A stretch of DNA of 64,000 nt from Flavobacterium hydrocarbonoxydans (GCF_009789235.1 NZ_WSTB01000004.1:186001-250000), one strand, 5' to 3'; positions 47,216 to 56,370 are shown, numbered from the stretch's first letter. The notes: generated by a model from the sequence alone, not told the origin. Numbers and translations are program-made.

Positions 47216-48338
47216 AAAAATTTTCTTATCATTAGGTCAACAAAGCGGTTTTGAACAGGAATATGTACAAAAAGCGCTTGACGAAAACTGGATTACTTCC
47301 GGTGGACCAAATGTAGATGATTTTGAAAATAAACTGGAAAATTATTTGGGGCAGGAATCATTTGTTGCTGCATTAAACTCTGGTACCTCTGCTATTCATT
47401 TAGCCTTAATTTTACTTGGCGTAGGTACAGGTGATGAGGTTATTTGTCAGAGTATGACATTTTCAGCAACAGCCAATCCTGTTTTATACCAAGGCGCAAT
47501 TCCTGTTTTTATAGACAGTGAAAGTGATACCTGGAATATTTGTCCAGAGATTCTTGAAATTGCTATCAAGGACCGAATTAAAAAAGGAAAAAAACCTAAA
47601 GCAATTATTACAGTTCATCTATACGGTGTACCTTATAAAGTTGACGAAATTCATGCAATAGCCGATAGATATCAAATTCCGATTATAGAAGATAGTGCTG
47701 AAGCATTAGGAAGTACTTATAAAGGTAAAAAATGCGGAACTTTTGGAACCTTTGGTATTTTTTCGTTTAACGGAAATAAAATCATCACGACTTCCAGTGG
47801 TGGGGTTTTGATCTCAAATTCAGAAAAAACAAAAAAAGAAATCATTTTTTACTCTACCCAATCTAAGGATGAAGCGGTTCATTATCAGCATAGCAAGATT
47901 GGATATAATTACAGAATGAGTAATGTTTGTGCAGGAATTGGCTTAGGGCAGATGAAAATTTTAGATAAAAAAATAGCATCAAGAAGAGAGATGCATGATT
48001 TTTATAAAAGTATTTTTAAAGATATAGAAAGTGTAAAACTTTTTGAGGTTTTAAATGAAGAGTATTTCTCTAATTATTGGTTAAGTGCAATTTTGATAGA
48101 ACCCAATGATAAAATCAATAGAGAAAATTTAAGAGCAGCTTTCGAAAATGCAAATATAGAAAGCCGACCGCTTTGGAAACCCATGCATTTACAGCCTGTT
48201 TTTGACAAATACCCTTATTATGGAGGCGTAATAGCCGAAGAATTATTCGAAAAAGGATTGTGTTTACCATCAGGAGCAAATATTAAAGAAGAAGATAGAA
48301 ATAGAATAAAAAGAGTTATTAGCAATTTCTTTAAATAA
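47205..48338 (+). CDS. DegT/DnrJ/EryC1/StrS-family PLP aminotransferase
   Basis: Transfers amino groups to keto-sugar nucleotides. The 377-residue product, from ATG 47205, has FLSLGQQSGFEQEYVQKALD, NSGTSAIHLALILLGVGTGD, IIEDSAEALGSTYKGKKCGT and the PLP lysine K192 in FSFNGNKIITTSSGG. The pattern is close to PglE-type UDP-4-keto-6-deoxy-GlcNAc aminotransferases, whose substrate the dehydratase at 50790 could make. A 16-codon upstream extension lies inside the cupin gene and is rejected. Confidence 0.88.
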   Translation: MSNKKIFLSLGQQSGFEQEYVQKALDENWITSGGPNVDDFENKLENYLGQESFVAALNSGTSAIHLALILLGVGTGDEVICQSMTFSATANPVLYQGAIPVFIDSESDTWNICPEILEIAIKDRIKKGKKPKAIITVHLYGVPYKVDEIHAIADRYQIPIIEDSAEALGSTYKGKKCGTFGTFGIFSFNGNKIITTSSGGVLISNSEKTKKEIIFYSTQSKDEAVHYQHSKIGYNYRMSNVCAGIGLGQMKILDKKIASRREMHDFYKSIFKDIESVKLFEVLNEEYFSNYWLSAILIEPNDKINRENLRAAFENANIESRPLWKPMHLQPVFDKYPYYGGVIAEELFEKGLCLPSGANIKEEDRNRIKRVISNFFK

Positions 48339-48353
48339 AAGAAAAAATTTTAT

Positions 48354-48902
48354 ATGAAAATTGAAGAAACATTTATAAAAGATTTAGTTGTTGTGGAGCC
48401 AACAGTTTTTGGAGACGAAAGAGGTTATTTTTTCGAATCTTACAGCAAAACTAAATTTGAAGATTTAGGTATTGATATCGAATTTGTACAAGATAACCAG
48501 TCTTTTTCTAAAAGGGGAACTTTAAGAGGATTACATTATCAAAATCCACCTTTTGCACAAACAAAATTAGTTCGGGTTTTAGAAGGTGAAATAATTGATG
48601 TTGCGGTAGATTTGAGAAAAGATTCTCCTACGTTCGGAAAGGCTTTTAGTGTTTTATTATCTGCTGAAAATAAAAAGCAATTACTAGTACCACAAGGTTT
48701 TGCTCATGGCTTTTCTGTTATCAGCGAAACTGCTTCGGTAATGTATAAATGCGATCAGTTTTATAATAAAGCTTCAGAAGGAGGTATTAAATATGATGAT
48801 CCTTCTTTGAATATTGATTGGGGAATGGATTTATCAGAGGCTATTGTTTCTGAAAAAGATCAGATTCTTCCATTTATTGATAATTGTAATAGTTTGTTTT
48901 AA
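48354..48902 (+). CDS. rfbC: dTDP-4-dehydrorhamnose 3,5-epimerase
   Basis: Third step of dTDP-L-rhamnose synthesis. The 182-residue cupin has GDERGYFFESYSKTKFEDLG, QDNQSFSKRGTLRGLHYQ with the catalytic histidine in GLHYQNPP, and LLVPQGFAHGFSVISETASV. Full length, with all RmlC motifs. It overlaps rfbD by one base (TAATG). Confidence 0.96.
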   Translation: MKIEETFIKDLVVVEPTVFGDERGYFFESYSKTKFEDLGIDIEFVQDNQSFSKRGTLRGLHYQNPPFAQTKLVRVLEGEIIDVAVDLRKDSPTFGKAFSVLLSAENKKQLLVPQGFAHGFSVISETASVMYKCDQFYNKASEGGIKYDDPSLNIDWGMDLSEAIVSEKDQILPFIDNCNSLF

Positions 48903-49747
48903 TGAAAAAAATTCTTGTAACAGGTGCAAATGGCCAATTAGGATCAGAGCTTGGGGTTTTAGCTTCTAAATATCCTAGTTATGATTGGATCTTTGCTGAC
49001 AGAACTCAAATTACACTAGATAATTTAGAGGTTTTAAAATTACAATTAAATGAATTTCAGCCTGACGTGATTTTTAATTGTGGCGCATATACAGCTGTAG
49101 ATAAAGCCGAAACAGAAACCGAATTAGCTTTTACAATAAATCATTTGGCAATTGAATTGATTGCAAAATACACTTCAGAAAAGAATGCAAAATTAATTCA
49201 TATTTCCACAGATTATGTTTTTGATGGCACCTCTTCTATTGCTTTAGATGAAGAAGCTGAAACAAACCCGATAAATGTTTATGGAGCCAGTAAAAGAGCA
49301 GGCGAAATTGCTTGTCTAAACAAAAATCCAAATGCTATTGTTATAAGAACCTCTTGGGTTTATAGTAAGTTTGGCAATAACTTTGTGAAAACCATGCAGA
49401 GACTAATGCAGGAAAGAGACTCGATAAGTGTTGTAAACGATCAAATAGGTTCTCCAACTTACGCAGCCGATTTGGCTCAGGCAATGATTGATATTCTACA
49501 ATCACCTCAATGGATTCCGGGTATTTATAATTATTCGAACGAAGGAGAAATAAGTTGGTATGAATTTGCGTTAGCTATAAAAGAATTTGGAAGATACAAT
49601 TGTAATGTTGGAGGAATTCCTTCTTCATCCTATCCAACTCCAGCTAAGAGACCAGAATTCTCATTATTAGATAAGAAAAAAATTAAAGCTATTTATAATC
49701 TGGAAATTCCTGATTACAAAGAAAGCTTAAAGGAAATGTTTGTTTAA
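48902..49747 (+). CDS. rfbD: dTDP-4-dehydrorhamnose reductase
   Basis: Final step of dTDP-L-rhamnose synthesis. The 281-residue SDR has ILVTGANGQLGSELGVLASK, NCGAYTAVDKAETETELAF, ISTDYVFDG and the catalytic YGASKRAGE, followed by VIRTSWVYSKFGNNFVKTM. Normal length. A 75-nt gap with a short tandem repeat precedes rfbA. Confidence 0.95.
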   Translation: MKKILVTGANGQLGSELGVLASKYPSYDWIFADRTQITLDNLEVLKLQLNEFQPDVIFNCGAYTAVDKAETETELAFTINHLAIELIAKYTSEKNAKLIHISTDYVFDGTSSIALDEEAETNPINVYGASKRAGEIACLNKNPNAIVIRTSWVYSKFGNNFVKTMQRLMQERDSISVVNDQIGSPTYAADLAQAMIDILQSPQWIPGIYNYSNEGEISWYEFALAIKEFGRYNCNVGGIPSSSYPTPAKRPEFSLLDKKKIKAIYNLEIPDYKESLKEMFV

Positions 49748-49791
49748 AAATTAATATGTCTTTATAAGTTAGAAACTAAATTTTGAAAGAA

Positions 49792-49812
49792 ATCTAAAAT
49801 CTAAAATCTAAA
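49792..49812 (+). repeat. Tandem ATCTAAA repeat upstream of rfbA
   Basis: Three perfect copies of the 7-mer ATCTAAA in the rfbD-rfbA spacer, ending 10 nt before the rfbA ATG. Copy-number change could alter spacing upstream of the start codon, but three copies is too few to argue for phase variation. Confidence 0.6.
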
Positions 49813-49822
49813 ATTATAAAAA

Positions 49823-50707
49823 ATGAAAGGAATTATATTAGCAGGAGGTTCTGGTACCCGTTTGCATCCGTTAACATTAGCAATGAGTAAACAAATGATG
49901 CCGGTGTATGATAAACCGATGATTTATTATCCATTATCTACCTTAATGATGGCAGGGATAAATGAAGTTCTAATTATTTCGACTCCACATGATTTACCAA
50001 ATTTTAAAAAATTATTAGGAGATGGTTCTTCTTTAGGATGTAAATTTAGTTATGCTGAGCAAGCAATTCCTAATGGTTTAGCACAAGCTTTTGTTATTGG
50101 TGAAGAATTTGTTGGCAATGACGATGTGGCTTTAATATTAGGAGATAACATATTTTTTGGATCAAATATGCAGGAACTTTTAAAAGCAAATACAAAACCT
50201 AATGGTGGAGTAGTTTTTGCTTATCACGTTTCAGATCCTGAACGTTATGGTGTAGTTGAATTTGATGATGATTTGAAAGCTATTTCAATTGAAGAAAAGC
50301 CAGAAAATCCAAAATCGAATTATGCGGTTCCAGGTCTTTATTTTTATGATAATTCAGTGGTAGAAATTGCCAAGAATATTAAGCCAAGTGCTCGCGGAGA
50401 ATATGAAATTACAGATGTCAATAAGGTTTATTTGGAAAGGGAAGCGTTAAAAGTGGGTATTTTGAGCAGAGGTACAGCATGGTTAGATACCGGAACTTTT
50501 AATAGCTTGATGCAGGCAGGGCAATTTGTTCAGGTTCTGGAAGAAAGACAAGGACTAAAAGTGGGTTGTATAGAGGAGGTAGCCTGGAGACAAGGTTTTA
50601 TAAATGACGAACAATTAGAGCAATTAGCTCTTCCTCTTGTGAAGTCTGGATATGGAACTTACCTAATTGAGTTTTTGAAGCAAAAAATGAAAAGAGGTAA
50701 AATGTAG
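49823..50707 (+). CDS. rfbA: Glucose-1-phosphate thymidylyltransferase
   Basis: First enzyme of dTDP-L-rhamnose synthesis, making dTDP-glucose. The 294-residue product has [64 protein letters not shown] and [20 protein letters not shown], all RmlA hallmarks. With rfbB (32072), rfbC and rfbD the pathway is complete. Confidence 0.97.
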   Translation: MKGIILAGGSGTRLHPLTLAMSKQMMPVYDKPMIYYPLSTLMMAGINEVLIISTPHDLPNFKKLLGDGSSLGCKFSYAEQAIPNGLAQAFVIGEEFVGNDDVALILGDNIFFGSNMQELLKANTKPNGGVVFAYHVSDPERYGVVEFDDDLKAISIEEKPENPKSNYAVPGLYFYDNSVVEIAKNIKPSARGEYEITDVNKVYLEREALKVGILSRGTAWLDTGTFNSLMQAGQFVQVLEERQGLKVGCIEEVAWRQGFINDEQLEQLALPLVKSGYGTYLIEFLKQKMKRGKM

Positions 50708-50746
50708 TTTTTTTTAATGAAATCCTTTTTTGAAACCTTTAATTTG

Positions 50747-50754
50747 TACTTTTG
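50747..50754 (+). promoter_or_regulatory. Putative -7 box of the WbpM/PglF-like gene
   Basis: TACTTTTG matches TAnnTTTG, with expected start near 50760, 30 nt before the TTG at 50790. The nearest upstream TTG (50730-50732) gives a 14-nt spacer, shorter than elsewhere, so the promoter may be weak. Confidence 0.5.
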
Positions 50755-50789
50755 TAATAACCAGAAACCAAATTTTAAAGTAAATTAAC

Positions 50790-52757
50790 TTGAGTAAAGA
50801 TAAATTAACCAAAATTAATACATTGTTGCACAACCTTTTTTCATCCAGACGAATACGAATGAATATTCATAATCTGAGCTATTTGCCGAGATGGATAATC
50901 GTTGCAATAGATGTTTTAGCAATAATATTTGCTTTTTCATTTACCTATTTACTGTTTGAAGGAACAGCTATGGGGTATATTATTACATCACATCAATACT
51001 TTTATATAGCCAGTTTAATATTAATCAATATTTTCTTCTTTTGGCTATTCCGGACTTATTCCGGAATTATTAGACACTCCTCTTATATAGATGCCATAAA
51101 ATTGCTTTTTTCACAAATGTCTGTGTTGGTTTTTTTCTTGTTTTTTAATTTATTATATGAATTATATACAGGACATAAAGCTTTTTTAAATACAGCTCTT
51201 TTTATTAATGTTGTTCTATCGTTTTGCGGGTTGTTTTTGTATAGAGTAATCGTAAAACAAACCTTCGAGTTATATTTTTCAGAAAAGAATAATGCTAAAT
51301 TAATCAGAACTGTAATTTACGGAACGGACGCTAACGCTATTTCTGTAGCCAATGCTTTAAAATTTGAAACTCCTTCCCGATTTAAAATAGTTGGTTTTGT
51401 TGATAAAAACAACCAAAATGCTTCAAAACGAATGTTGGATTTACCAATTTTAATCTTGAAGAAAAAACTTCCTGCACTAATGCGATCAGTTGCTGCTGAG
51501 GGGGTTATTATAGCAGATAAAAGTTTATCTAAAGAAGAACAATTAATTATTGTTGATCAATGTTTAGAATTTAATTATAGAGTTTATACTGTACCCTTAA
51601 TTTCGGATTGGGAAAATCAAAAAGAGATTTCTCAAAAAGTAAAAAATATTCAGATTGAAGATTTACTGGAAAGAAAACCAATTGTGTTAGACAGTAAATC
51701 AATTTCTAAACAATTAAAAGACAAAGTTATTCTGATTACGGGTGCCGCTGGTTCCATAGGTAGTGAGATTGTCAGGCAGGTAGTAGGATTTGACCCTAGA
51801 GCCATTATTATTCTGGATCAGGCTGAAACCCCTCTTCATAGTTTGCATTTAGAAATGCAGGCAGCGGAAACTAATACAAAAATCCATGCTGTGATAGCAG
51901 ATGTTAGAAGCAAACAGGCAATAGAAAAAGTTTTTAAAAACTATGGTCCTCATGTAGTATTTCATGCTGCCGCTTATAAACACGTTCCTTTGATGGAGGA
52001 AAATCCCTCACAAGCAATTTTAACCAATATTGAAGGTACTAAAAACTTAGCCGACTTATCCTGTAAGTACAATGTTAAGAAGTTTGTTATGGTTTCAACA
52101 GACAAAGCAGTAAATCCTAGCAATGTTATGGGAGCCAGTAAGCGTATTGCCGAGAAATATGTACAGTCTTTATTCTTAAAAAATCAAAAGGAGAGTAGTG
52201 AATTTAAAACTAAATTTATTACAACCCGTTTCGGTAATGTATTAGGTTCTAATGGTTCAGTTGTGCCGCTTTTTACCAAGCAAATCGCAGAAGGTGGTCC
52301 GCTTACTATTACTCATCAGGATATTATTCGTTATTTTATGACCATTCCGGAAGCTTGCCAGCTTGTACTGGAGGCTGGAGCGATGGGTAATGGAGGTGAA
52401 ATTTATATTTTTGATATGGGTAAACCAGTTAAAATAATTGATTTAGCTAAAAAAATGATCAAACTAGCAGGTTTTATTCCTGATAAAGAGATTAAAATAA
52501 AGATTGTAGGTTTAAGACCTGGCGAAAAATTATATGAAGAATTGTTAAATGATACTTCTAAAACGTTGCCAACCTATCATAATAAAATTATGATTGCTCA
52601 GGAAATTCAGGATGAATATGAAAATTTGCATACTGATATTGATGAGTTAATTGGAATCGCCAACTTCTTTGATAATGATGACATTGTCACTAAAATGAAG
52701 AAGATAGTCCCAGAGTTTAAAAGTATGAATTCTAGTTTTGAAGTCTTAGATAAATAA
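50790..52757 (+). CDS. wbpM: Membrane nucleotide-sugar 4,6-dehydratase (WbpM/PglF/FlaA1-like)
   Basis: Converts UDP-GlcNAc to UDP-4-keto-6-deoxy-HexNAc. The 655-residue product has four N-terminal membrane segments (WIIVAIDVLAIIFAFSFTYL onward), a nucleotide-binding cytoplasmic domain, and a C-terminal SDR domain. That domain has G318-G324 in ITGAAGSIGSEIVRQVVGFD, the altered triad D438/K439 in VSTDKAVNPSNVMGASKRIA, and TTRFGNVLGSNGSVVPLF. The start is uncertain: TTG 50790, or ATG 50859 just before NIHNLSYLPRW. It precedes a terminator. Confidence 0.93.
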   Translation: MSKDKLTKINTLLHNLFSSRRIRMNIHNLSYLPRWIIVAIDVLAIIFAFSFTYLLFEGTAMGYIITSHQYFYIASLILINIFFFWLFRTYSGIIRHSSYIDAIKLLFSQMSVLVFFLFFNLLYELYTGHKAFLNTALFINVVLSFCGLFLYRVIVKQTFELYFSEKNNAKLIRTVIYGTDANAISVANALKFETPSRFKIVGFVDKNNQNASKRMLDLPILILKKKLPALMRSVAAEGVIIADKSLSKEEQLIIVDQCLEFNYRVYTVPLISDWENQKEISQKVKNIQIEDLLERKPIVLDSKSISKQLKDKVILITGAAGSIGSEIVRQVVGFDPRAIIILDQAETPLHSLHLEMQAAETNTKIHAVIADVRSKQAIEKVFKNYGPHVVFHAAAYKHVPLMEENPSQAILTNIEGTKNLADLSCKYNVKKFVMVSTDKAVNPSNVMGASKRIAEKYVQSLFLKNQKESSEFKTKFITTRFGNVLGSNGSVVPLFTKQIAEGGPLTITHQDIIRYFMTIPEACQLVLEAGAMGNGGEIYIFDMGKPVKIIDLAKKMIKLAGFIPDKEIKIKIVGLRPGEKLYEELLNDTSKTLPTYHNKIMIAQEIQDEYENLHTDIDELIGIANFFDNDDIVTKMKKIVPEFKSMNSSFEVLDK

Positions 52758-52795
52758 AATTAGCGTATTGTAAAATATTATTTTGTATGAATTTT

Positions 52796-52824
52796 AAAGG
52801 TGTTTTTTTATAAACGCCTTTTTG
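52796..52824 (+). terminator. Terminator ending the Wzx/Wzy-type locus
   Basis: AAAGGTGTTT (52796-52805) with AAACGCCTTT (52812-52821), 10 pairs including one G-U, then a T-rich stretch. It separates the dehydratase gene from the ABC-transporter cluster. Confidence 0.8.
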
Positions 52825-52872
52825 TTTTTAATAAAGTACCCAACTTAATAGCTTTTATATTATTAAAATAAA

Positions 52873-53739
52873 ATGAACACTCAAAAAAATGCCACATCCT
52901 GGTTGTTCGAAATTACGCCTAAAAATAAGTTCTTTTCTCTTAATCTAAAGGAAGTCTGGCAATATAGAGATTTGTTATTTCTTTTTGTTAAAAGAGATGT
53001 AATTACAGTCTATAAACAAACTGTTTTAGGCCCTTTATGGTATTTAATTCAGCCGCTTTTTACCTCGGTAACTTTTACTATAATATTCAATAATGTAGCG
53101 GGTATAAATACCGGAACAATTCCACCATTTTTATTTAATTTAGGAGGTATAACGGTTTGGAATTATTTTACAGCTTGTCTTACCGGAACCTCGGATACCT
53201 TTAAATCGAATGCTGGAATTTTTGGAAAGGTATATTTCCCCAGAATTATCACACCTTTATCGATAGTTATTTCGAATCTGATAAAGTTTGGAATTCAGTT
53301 TTTTATTTTCGTTGCTTTTTTTATTTTTTATTATTTTCAAGGAGCTAATTTAAGTTTAAATGGTTTAATAATATTTTTTCCTTTATTAATTGTTATAATG
53401 GGAATTTTAGGTTTAGGTCTTGGAATGTTAATTTCTTCATTGGTTACCAAATACAGAGATTTTAGTCATTTAATAGGTTTCGGAATACAGTTATTAATGT
53501 ACTTGTCTGCAGTAATGTATCCGATGGAACTGATAAAAGAAAAGCTTCCTAAATTTGGATGGATAGTAGAATATAACCCTTTGGCTTATATTATTGAAAC
53601 TTCTCGTTATTTACTTCTTAACGTAGGAAACATTTCCATTGGAGGATTGATTTATACATTCATAATTACAGTAGTTGTATTTTTTACAGGGCTTTTAGTT
53701 TTTAACAGGACTGAAAAAAGTTTTATTGATACAGTATAA
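52873..53739 (+). CDS. wzm: Polysaccharide ABC transporter permease (Wzm)
   Basis: The 288-residue ABC-2-type inner-membrane permease has about six TM segments, beginning with the cytoplasmic WQYRDLLFLFVKRDVITVYK and QTVLGPLWYLIQPLFTSVTF, the typical Wzm N-terminus. The C-terminal helices follow IVEYNPLAYIIETSRYLLLN. With Wzt it exports a complete, undecaprenyl-linked glycan, a pathway different from Wzx/Wzy. It is the first gene after the terminator. A near-match box TAGCTTTT lies about 25 nt upstream. Confidence 0.95.
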   Translation: MNTQKNATSWLFEITPKNKFFSLNLKEVWQYRDLLFLFVKRDVITVYKQTVLGPLWYLIQPLFTSVTFTIIFNNVAGINTGTIPPFLFNLGGITVWNYFTACLTGTSDTFKSNAGIFGKVYFPRIITPLSIVISNLIKFGIQFFIFVAFFIFYYFQGANLSLNGLIIFFPLLIVIMGILGLGLGMLISSLVTKYRDFSHLIGFGIQLLMYLSAVMYPMELIKEKLPKFGWIVEYNPLAYIIETSRYLLLNVGNISIGGLIYTFIITVVVFFTGLLVFNRTEKSFIDTV

Positions 53740-53795
53740 AACTAAATTACATTAATAAAATTCACATATTTTTTTATTTCTAACCTAATCATAAA

Positions 53796-55061
53796 TTGAA
53801 AGATATAATTTTAAAGGCCGAAAACATTTCTAAGCAATATCGTTTAGGTCAAGTAGGTACAGGTACTCTAAGCCACGATTTAAATCGTTGGTGGCATCAG
53901 ATTCGTGGTAAGGAAAATCCATATTTAAAAATTGGAGATACCAATGATCGTTCTACAAAAGGCCAATCTGATTATGTATGGGCCTTACAGGACATTAATT
54001 TTGAGGTTGAAAGAGGAGAGGTTTTAGGTATCATTGGTAAAAATGGAGCCGGAAAATCGACTCTGTTAAAAATTCTATCAAAAGTTACAGCACCCACTAC
54101 CGGAAGCATAAAATCTCGTGGTAGAATTGCTTCGTTGCTGGAAGTGGGTACGGGGTTTCATAGTGAAATGACAGGAAGAGAAAACATCTACCTCAATGGA
54201 GCAATTCTTGGAATGACCAAAAAAGAAATTACCTCAAAACTTGATGAAATTATAGATTTCTCAGGTTGTCAGCGTTATATTGATACTCCTGTAAAAAGAT
54301 ATAGTTCTGGAATGACTGTGCGATTAGCTTTTGCTGTTGCTGCTTTCTTAGAACCTGAAATTTTGGTAATCGATGAGGTTCTGGCCGTTGGTGATGCTGA
54401 GTTTCAAAAGAAGGCTATCGGGAAGATGCAGGATATTTCTAAAGGAAGAGGAAGAACTGTTTTATTTGTAAGTCATAATATGGCTGCTGTAAAAAGTTTG
54501 TGTACAAGAGGTATTGTCATGGAGTATGGAAAAGTTATTTTTGATGATGATATTGATCGGGCTGTTTCCTATTATTTAGGCGGAAATGGTGCTGAAAGAT
54601 CTAACAGCAAAAAAATTAATATTGATAATGAGCTTTTTAATTTGAAAGAAATTGGGCTTCAAAACGTAGGAAAAAGTTTTGATGAACCACTTGTGGAAAA
54701 TGAAAAAATTGAATTATTTACTAACTTAGTTTTTCATACCGATGATACACATCGCTATCATATTACTTACCATTTGTATAACGAACAAGGAGAATCTCTG
54801 TTTTCCTTTTCAAATAGTAGTTCTGATATACAACTAAAAAAAGGACAAAATATATTAAAATGTATTTTCCCAGTTAATTTTTTTCAATCGGGTAATTTCA
54901 GTTTAACTATTTTTGTTATTGAGGATAAGAGAAGATCTATTTTTAAAGAAAATGATATCATTCATTTTACAGTTATTGATGGAGGTAGGGATTTAGGGGT
55001 TTATATGGGAAGAGAGCCAGGATTTATCAGACCTGAATTTGAATGGTATTTAAATGAGTAA
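53796..55061 (+). CDS. wzt: Polysaccharide ABC transporter ATPase with C-terminal glycan-binding domain (Wzt)
   Basis: The 421-residue product has an ABC ATPase domain with Walker A GKNGAGKST (81-89, K87), signature segment RYSSGMTVRLAFAVA, Walker B EILVIDEVLAVGDAEFQKKA, and H-loop FVSHNM. A C-terminal domain of about 160 residues (from about 260) resembles the Wzt CTD, which recognises a terminal modification of the exported chain in O9a-type systems. Translation starts at TTG 53796. The last 8 bases overlap the next gene. Confidence 0.95.
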   Translation: MKDIILKAENISKQYRLGQVGTGTLSHDLNRWWHQIRGKENPYLKIGDTNDRSTKGQSDYVWALQDINFEVERGEVLGIIGKNGAGKSTLLKILSKVTAPTTGSIKSRGRIASLLEVGTGFHSEMTGRENIYLNGAILGMTKKEITSKLDEIIDFSGCQRYIDTPVKRYSSGMTVRLAFAVAAFLEPEILVIDEVLAVGDAEFQKKAIGKMQDISKGRGRTVLFVSHNMAAVKSLCTRGIVMEYGKVIFDDDIDRAVSYYLGGNGAERSNSKKINIDNELFNLKEIGLQNVGKSFDEPLVENEKIELFTNLVFHTDDTHRYHITYHLYNEQGESLFSFSNSSSDIQLKKGQNILKCIFPVNFFQSGNFSLTIFVIEDKRRSIFKENDIIHFTVIDGGRDLGVYMGREPGFIRPEFEWYLNE

Positions 55062-55452
55062 TATGATAAACGTAACTAAAACTTTTCTAGCTTGTATTGG
55101 TAATTTTGGCAATCAAATTGGAATTGGTTCAAATATTATGACAGGAAGCTTTATAAATTCTGATATTTTGCTTAAAAAACGAACTTTAATTAATTTGAAT
55201 TGCACAATTGGGCATGATTCAGTATTGATGGAATTTACTAAAATCTCATCTGGGACAAAAGTGTCTGGAAACTGTTTCATAGGTGGTTATTCAGCGCTAG
55301 CAACAAATTCAACAGTATTGCCCAAAATTAATATTGGGAAAAATATTATAATTCGTGCCGGAGCCGTAATTACGAAGGATATTACAGATAATTGTTTAAT
55401 TATTGGAATGCCTGAAAAGATTGTTGAAGAATTACAACCTTTAGAATTTTAG
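55054..55452 (+). CDS. Short beta-helix acyltransferase (NeuD/PglD C-terminal part only)
   Basis: The 132-residue protein is composed almost entirely of hexapeptide repeats: QIGIGSNIMTGSFINSDILL, LINLNCTIGHDSVLMEFTKI with the catalytic-type histidine in GHDS, and IIIRAGAVITKDITDNCLII. It matches the beta-helix half of NeuD/PglD sugar acetyltransferases but lacks their N-terminal Rossmann-like domain (about 80 residues). It overlaps the Wzt gene by 8 nt, so the short form is not an obvious frameshift. A substrate cannot be assigned. Confidence 0.78.
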   Translation: MSNMINVTKTFLACIGNFGNQIGIGSNIMTGSFINSDILLKKRTLINLNCTIGHDSVLMEFTKISSGTKVSGNCFIGGYSALATNSTVLPKINIGKNIIIRAGAVITKDITDNCLIIGMPEKIVEELQPLEF

Positions 55453-55454
55453 TA

Positions 55455-56369
55455 ATGAGAAAAAGTCCTAAAGTTAGTATCTGCATGATTACTTATAATC
55501 ATGAGAATTATATTCGTCAGGCTATTGAAAGTGTCTTGATGCAGGAATGTGATTTTGAGATTGAGTTTATTGTTGCAAATGATTGCTCTTTAGATAACAC
55601 AGATAACATTATAAATGATATTTTAGAAAATTACCCGAAGAAATCATTTGTTAAATATTTTAATCACCAAAGTAATTTGGGGATGATGCCCAATTTTATT
55701 TTTGCTGTTCAGCAATGTACAGGAAAATATATTGCTTTGTGTGAGGGAGACGATTATTGGACAGATCCTTTGAAACTTCAAAAACAGGTTGATTTTTTAG
55801 AAATGAACTCCGATTATGTTCTTAGTTTTCATGAAGTTGATATTCTCAAATCTAATAATGAAATTGTAGATGACTTTATTACTAAAGTGCCTGAAAACTA
55901 TGAAAATATTGAGATTCTGGCCAGATTAGGAAATTATATACATACCCCATCAGTTGTTTTTAGAAATATTATTAAAGAGTTTCCTTTTGAATTTAAATAC
56001 TCTCCCATTGGCGACTATTTTTTATATTTAATGTTGGCTGAGCACGGTAAATTAAAATGTTTAAATGAGAAAATGGCAATTTACAGACATGGAGTTGGTG
56101 TTTTTTCCGGTATTTCAAAGCTTAAAAAAGCTAAAAGTAATCATGGTACGTTTACTTGTTTGCTATCCTATTTGAAGGACGAAAAGATAAAGAAAATAAT
56201 TTTTGACAGACAGAAAAATGATTTGGATTTTATTGAAAGTCTTATTCGAAGCGAATATGAGGATGTTTTTGTTTCGCGCAACCTTTTCTTTAAGACCATA
56301 AATTCATTAATGAAAGATTATAAAACTCCACAAAAAATATTAAAAAAAATAAAAGCCAAAATTATTTAA
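55455..56369 (+). CDS. Glycosyltransferase, GT2 family
   Basis: The 304-residue GT-A protein starts SPKVSICMITYNHENYIRQA, with IVANDCSLDNTDNIINDIL and the donor-binding DDYWTDPLKLQKQVDFLEMN. The acceptor region is GDYFLYLMLAEHGKLKC. The EGDDYWTDP motif is typical of a large Bacteroidota GT2 subgroup. The gene follows the short acyltransferase by 2 nt. Donor is unknown. Confidence 0.87.
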   Translation: MRKSPKVSICMITYNHENYIRQAIESVLMQECDFEIEFIVANDCSLDNTDNIINDILENYPKKSFVKYFNHQSNLGMMPNFIFAVQQCTGKYIALCEGDDYWTDPLKLQKQVDFLEMNSDYVLSFHEVDILKSNNEIVDDFITKVPENYENIEILARLGNYIHTPSVVFRNIIKEFPFEFKYSPIGDYFLYLMLAEHGKLKCLNEKMAIYRHGVGVFSGISKLKKAKSNHGTFTCLLSYLKDEKIKKIIFDRQKNDLDFIESLIRSEYEDVFVSRNLFFKTINSLMKDYKTPQKILKKIKAKII

Positions 56370-56370
56370 A

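Noticed and set aside
49792..49812. ATCTAAA tandem repeat as a phase-variation switch for rfbA
   Set aside because: Only three copies of a non-coding 7-mer; no evidence of copy-number change.
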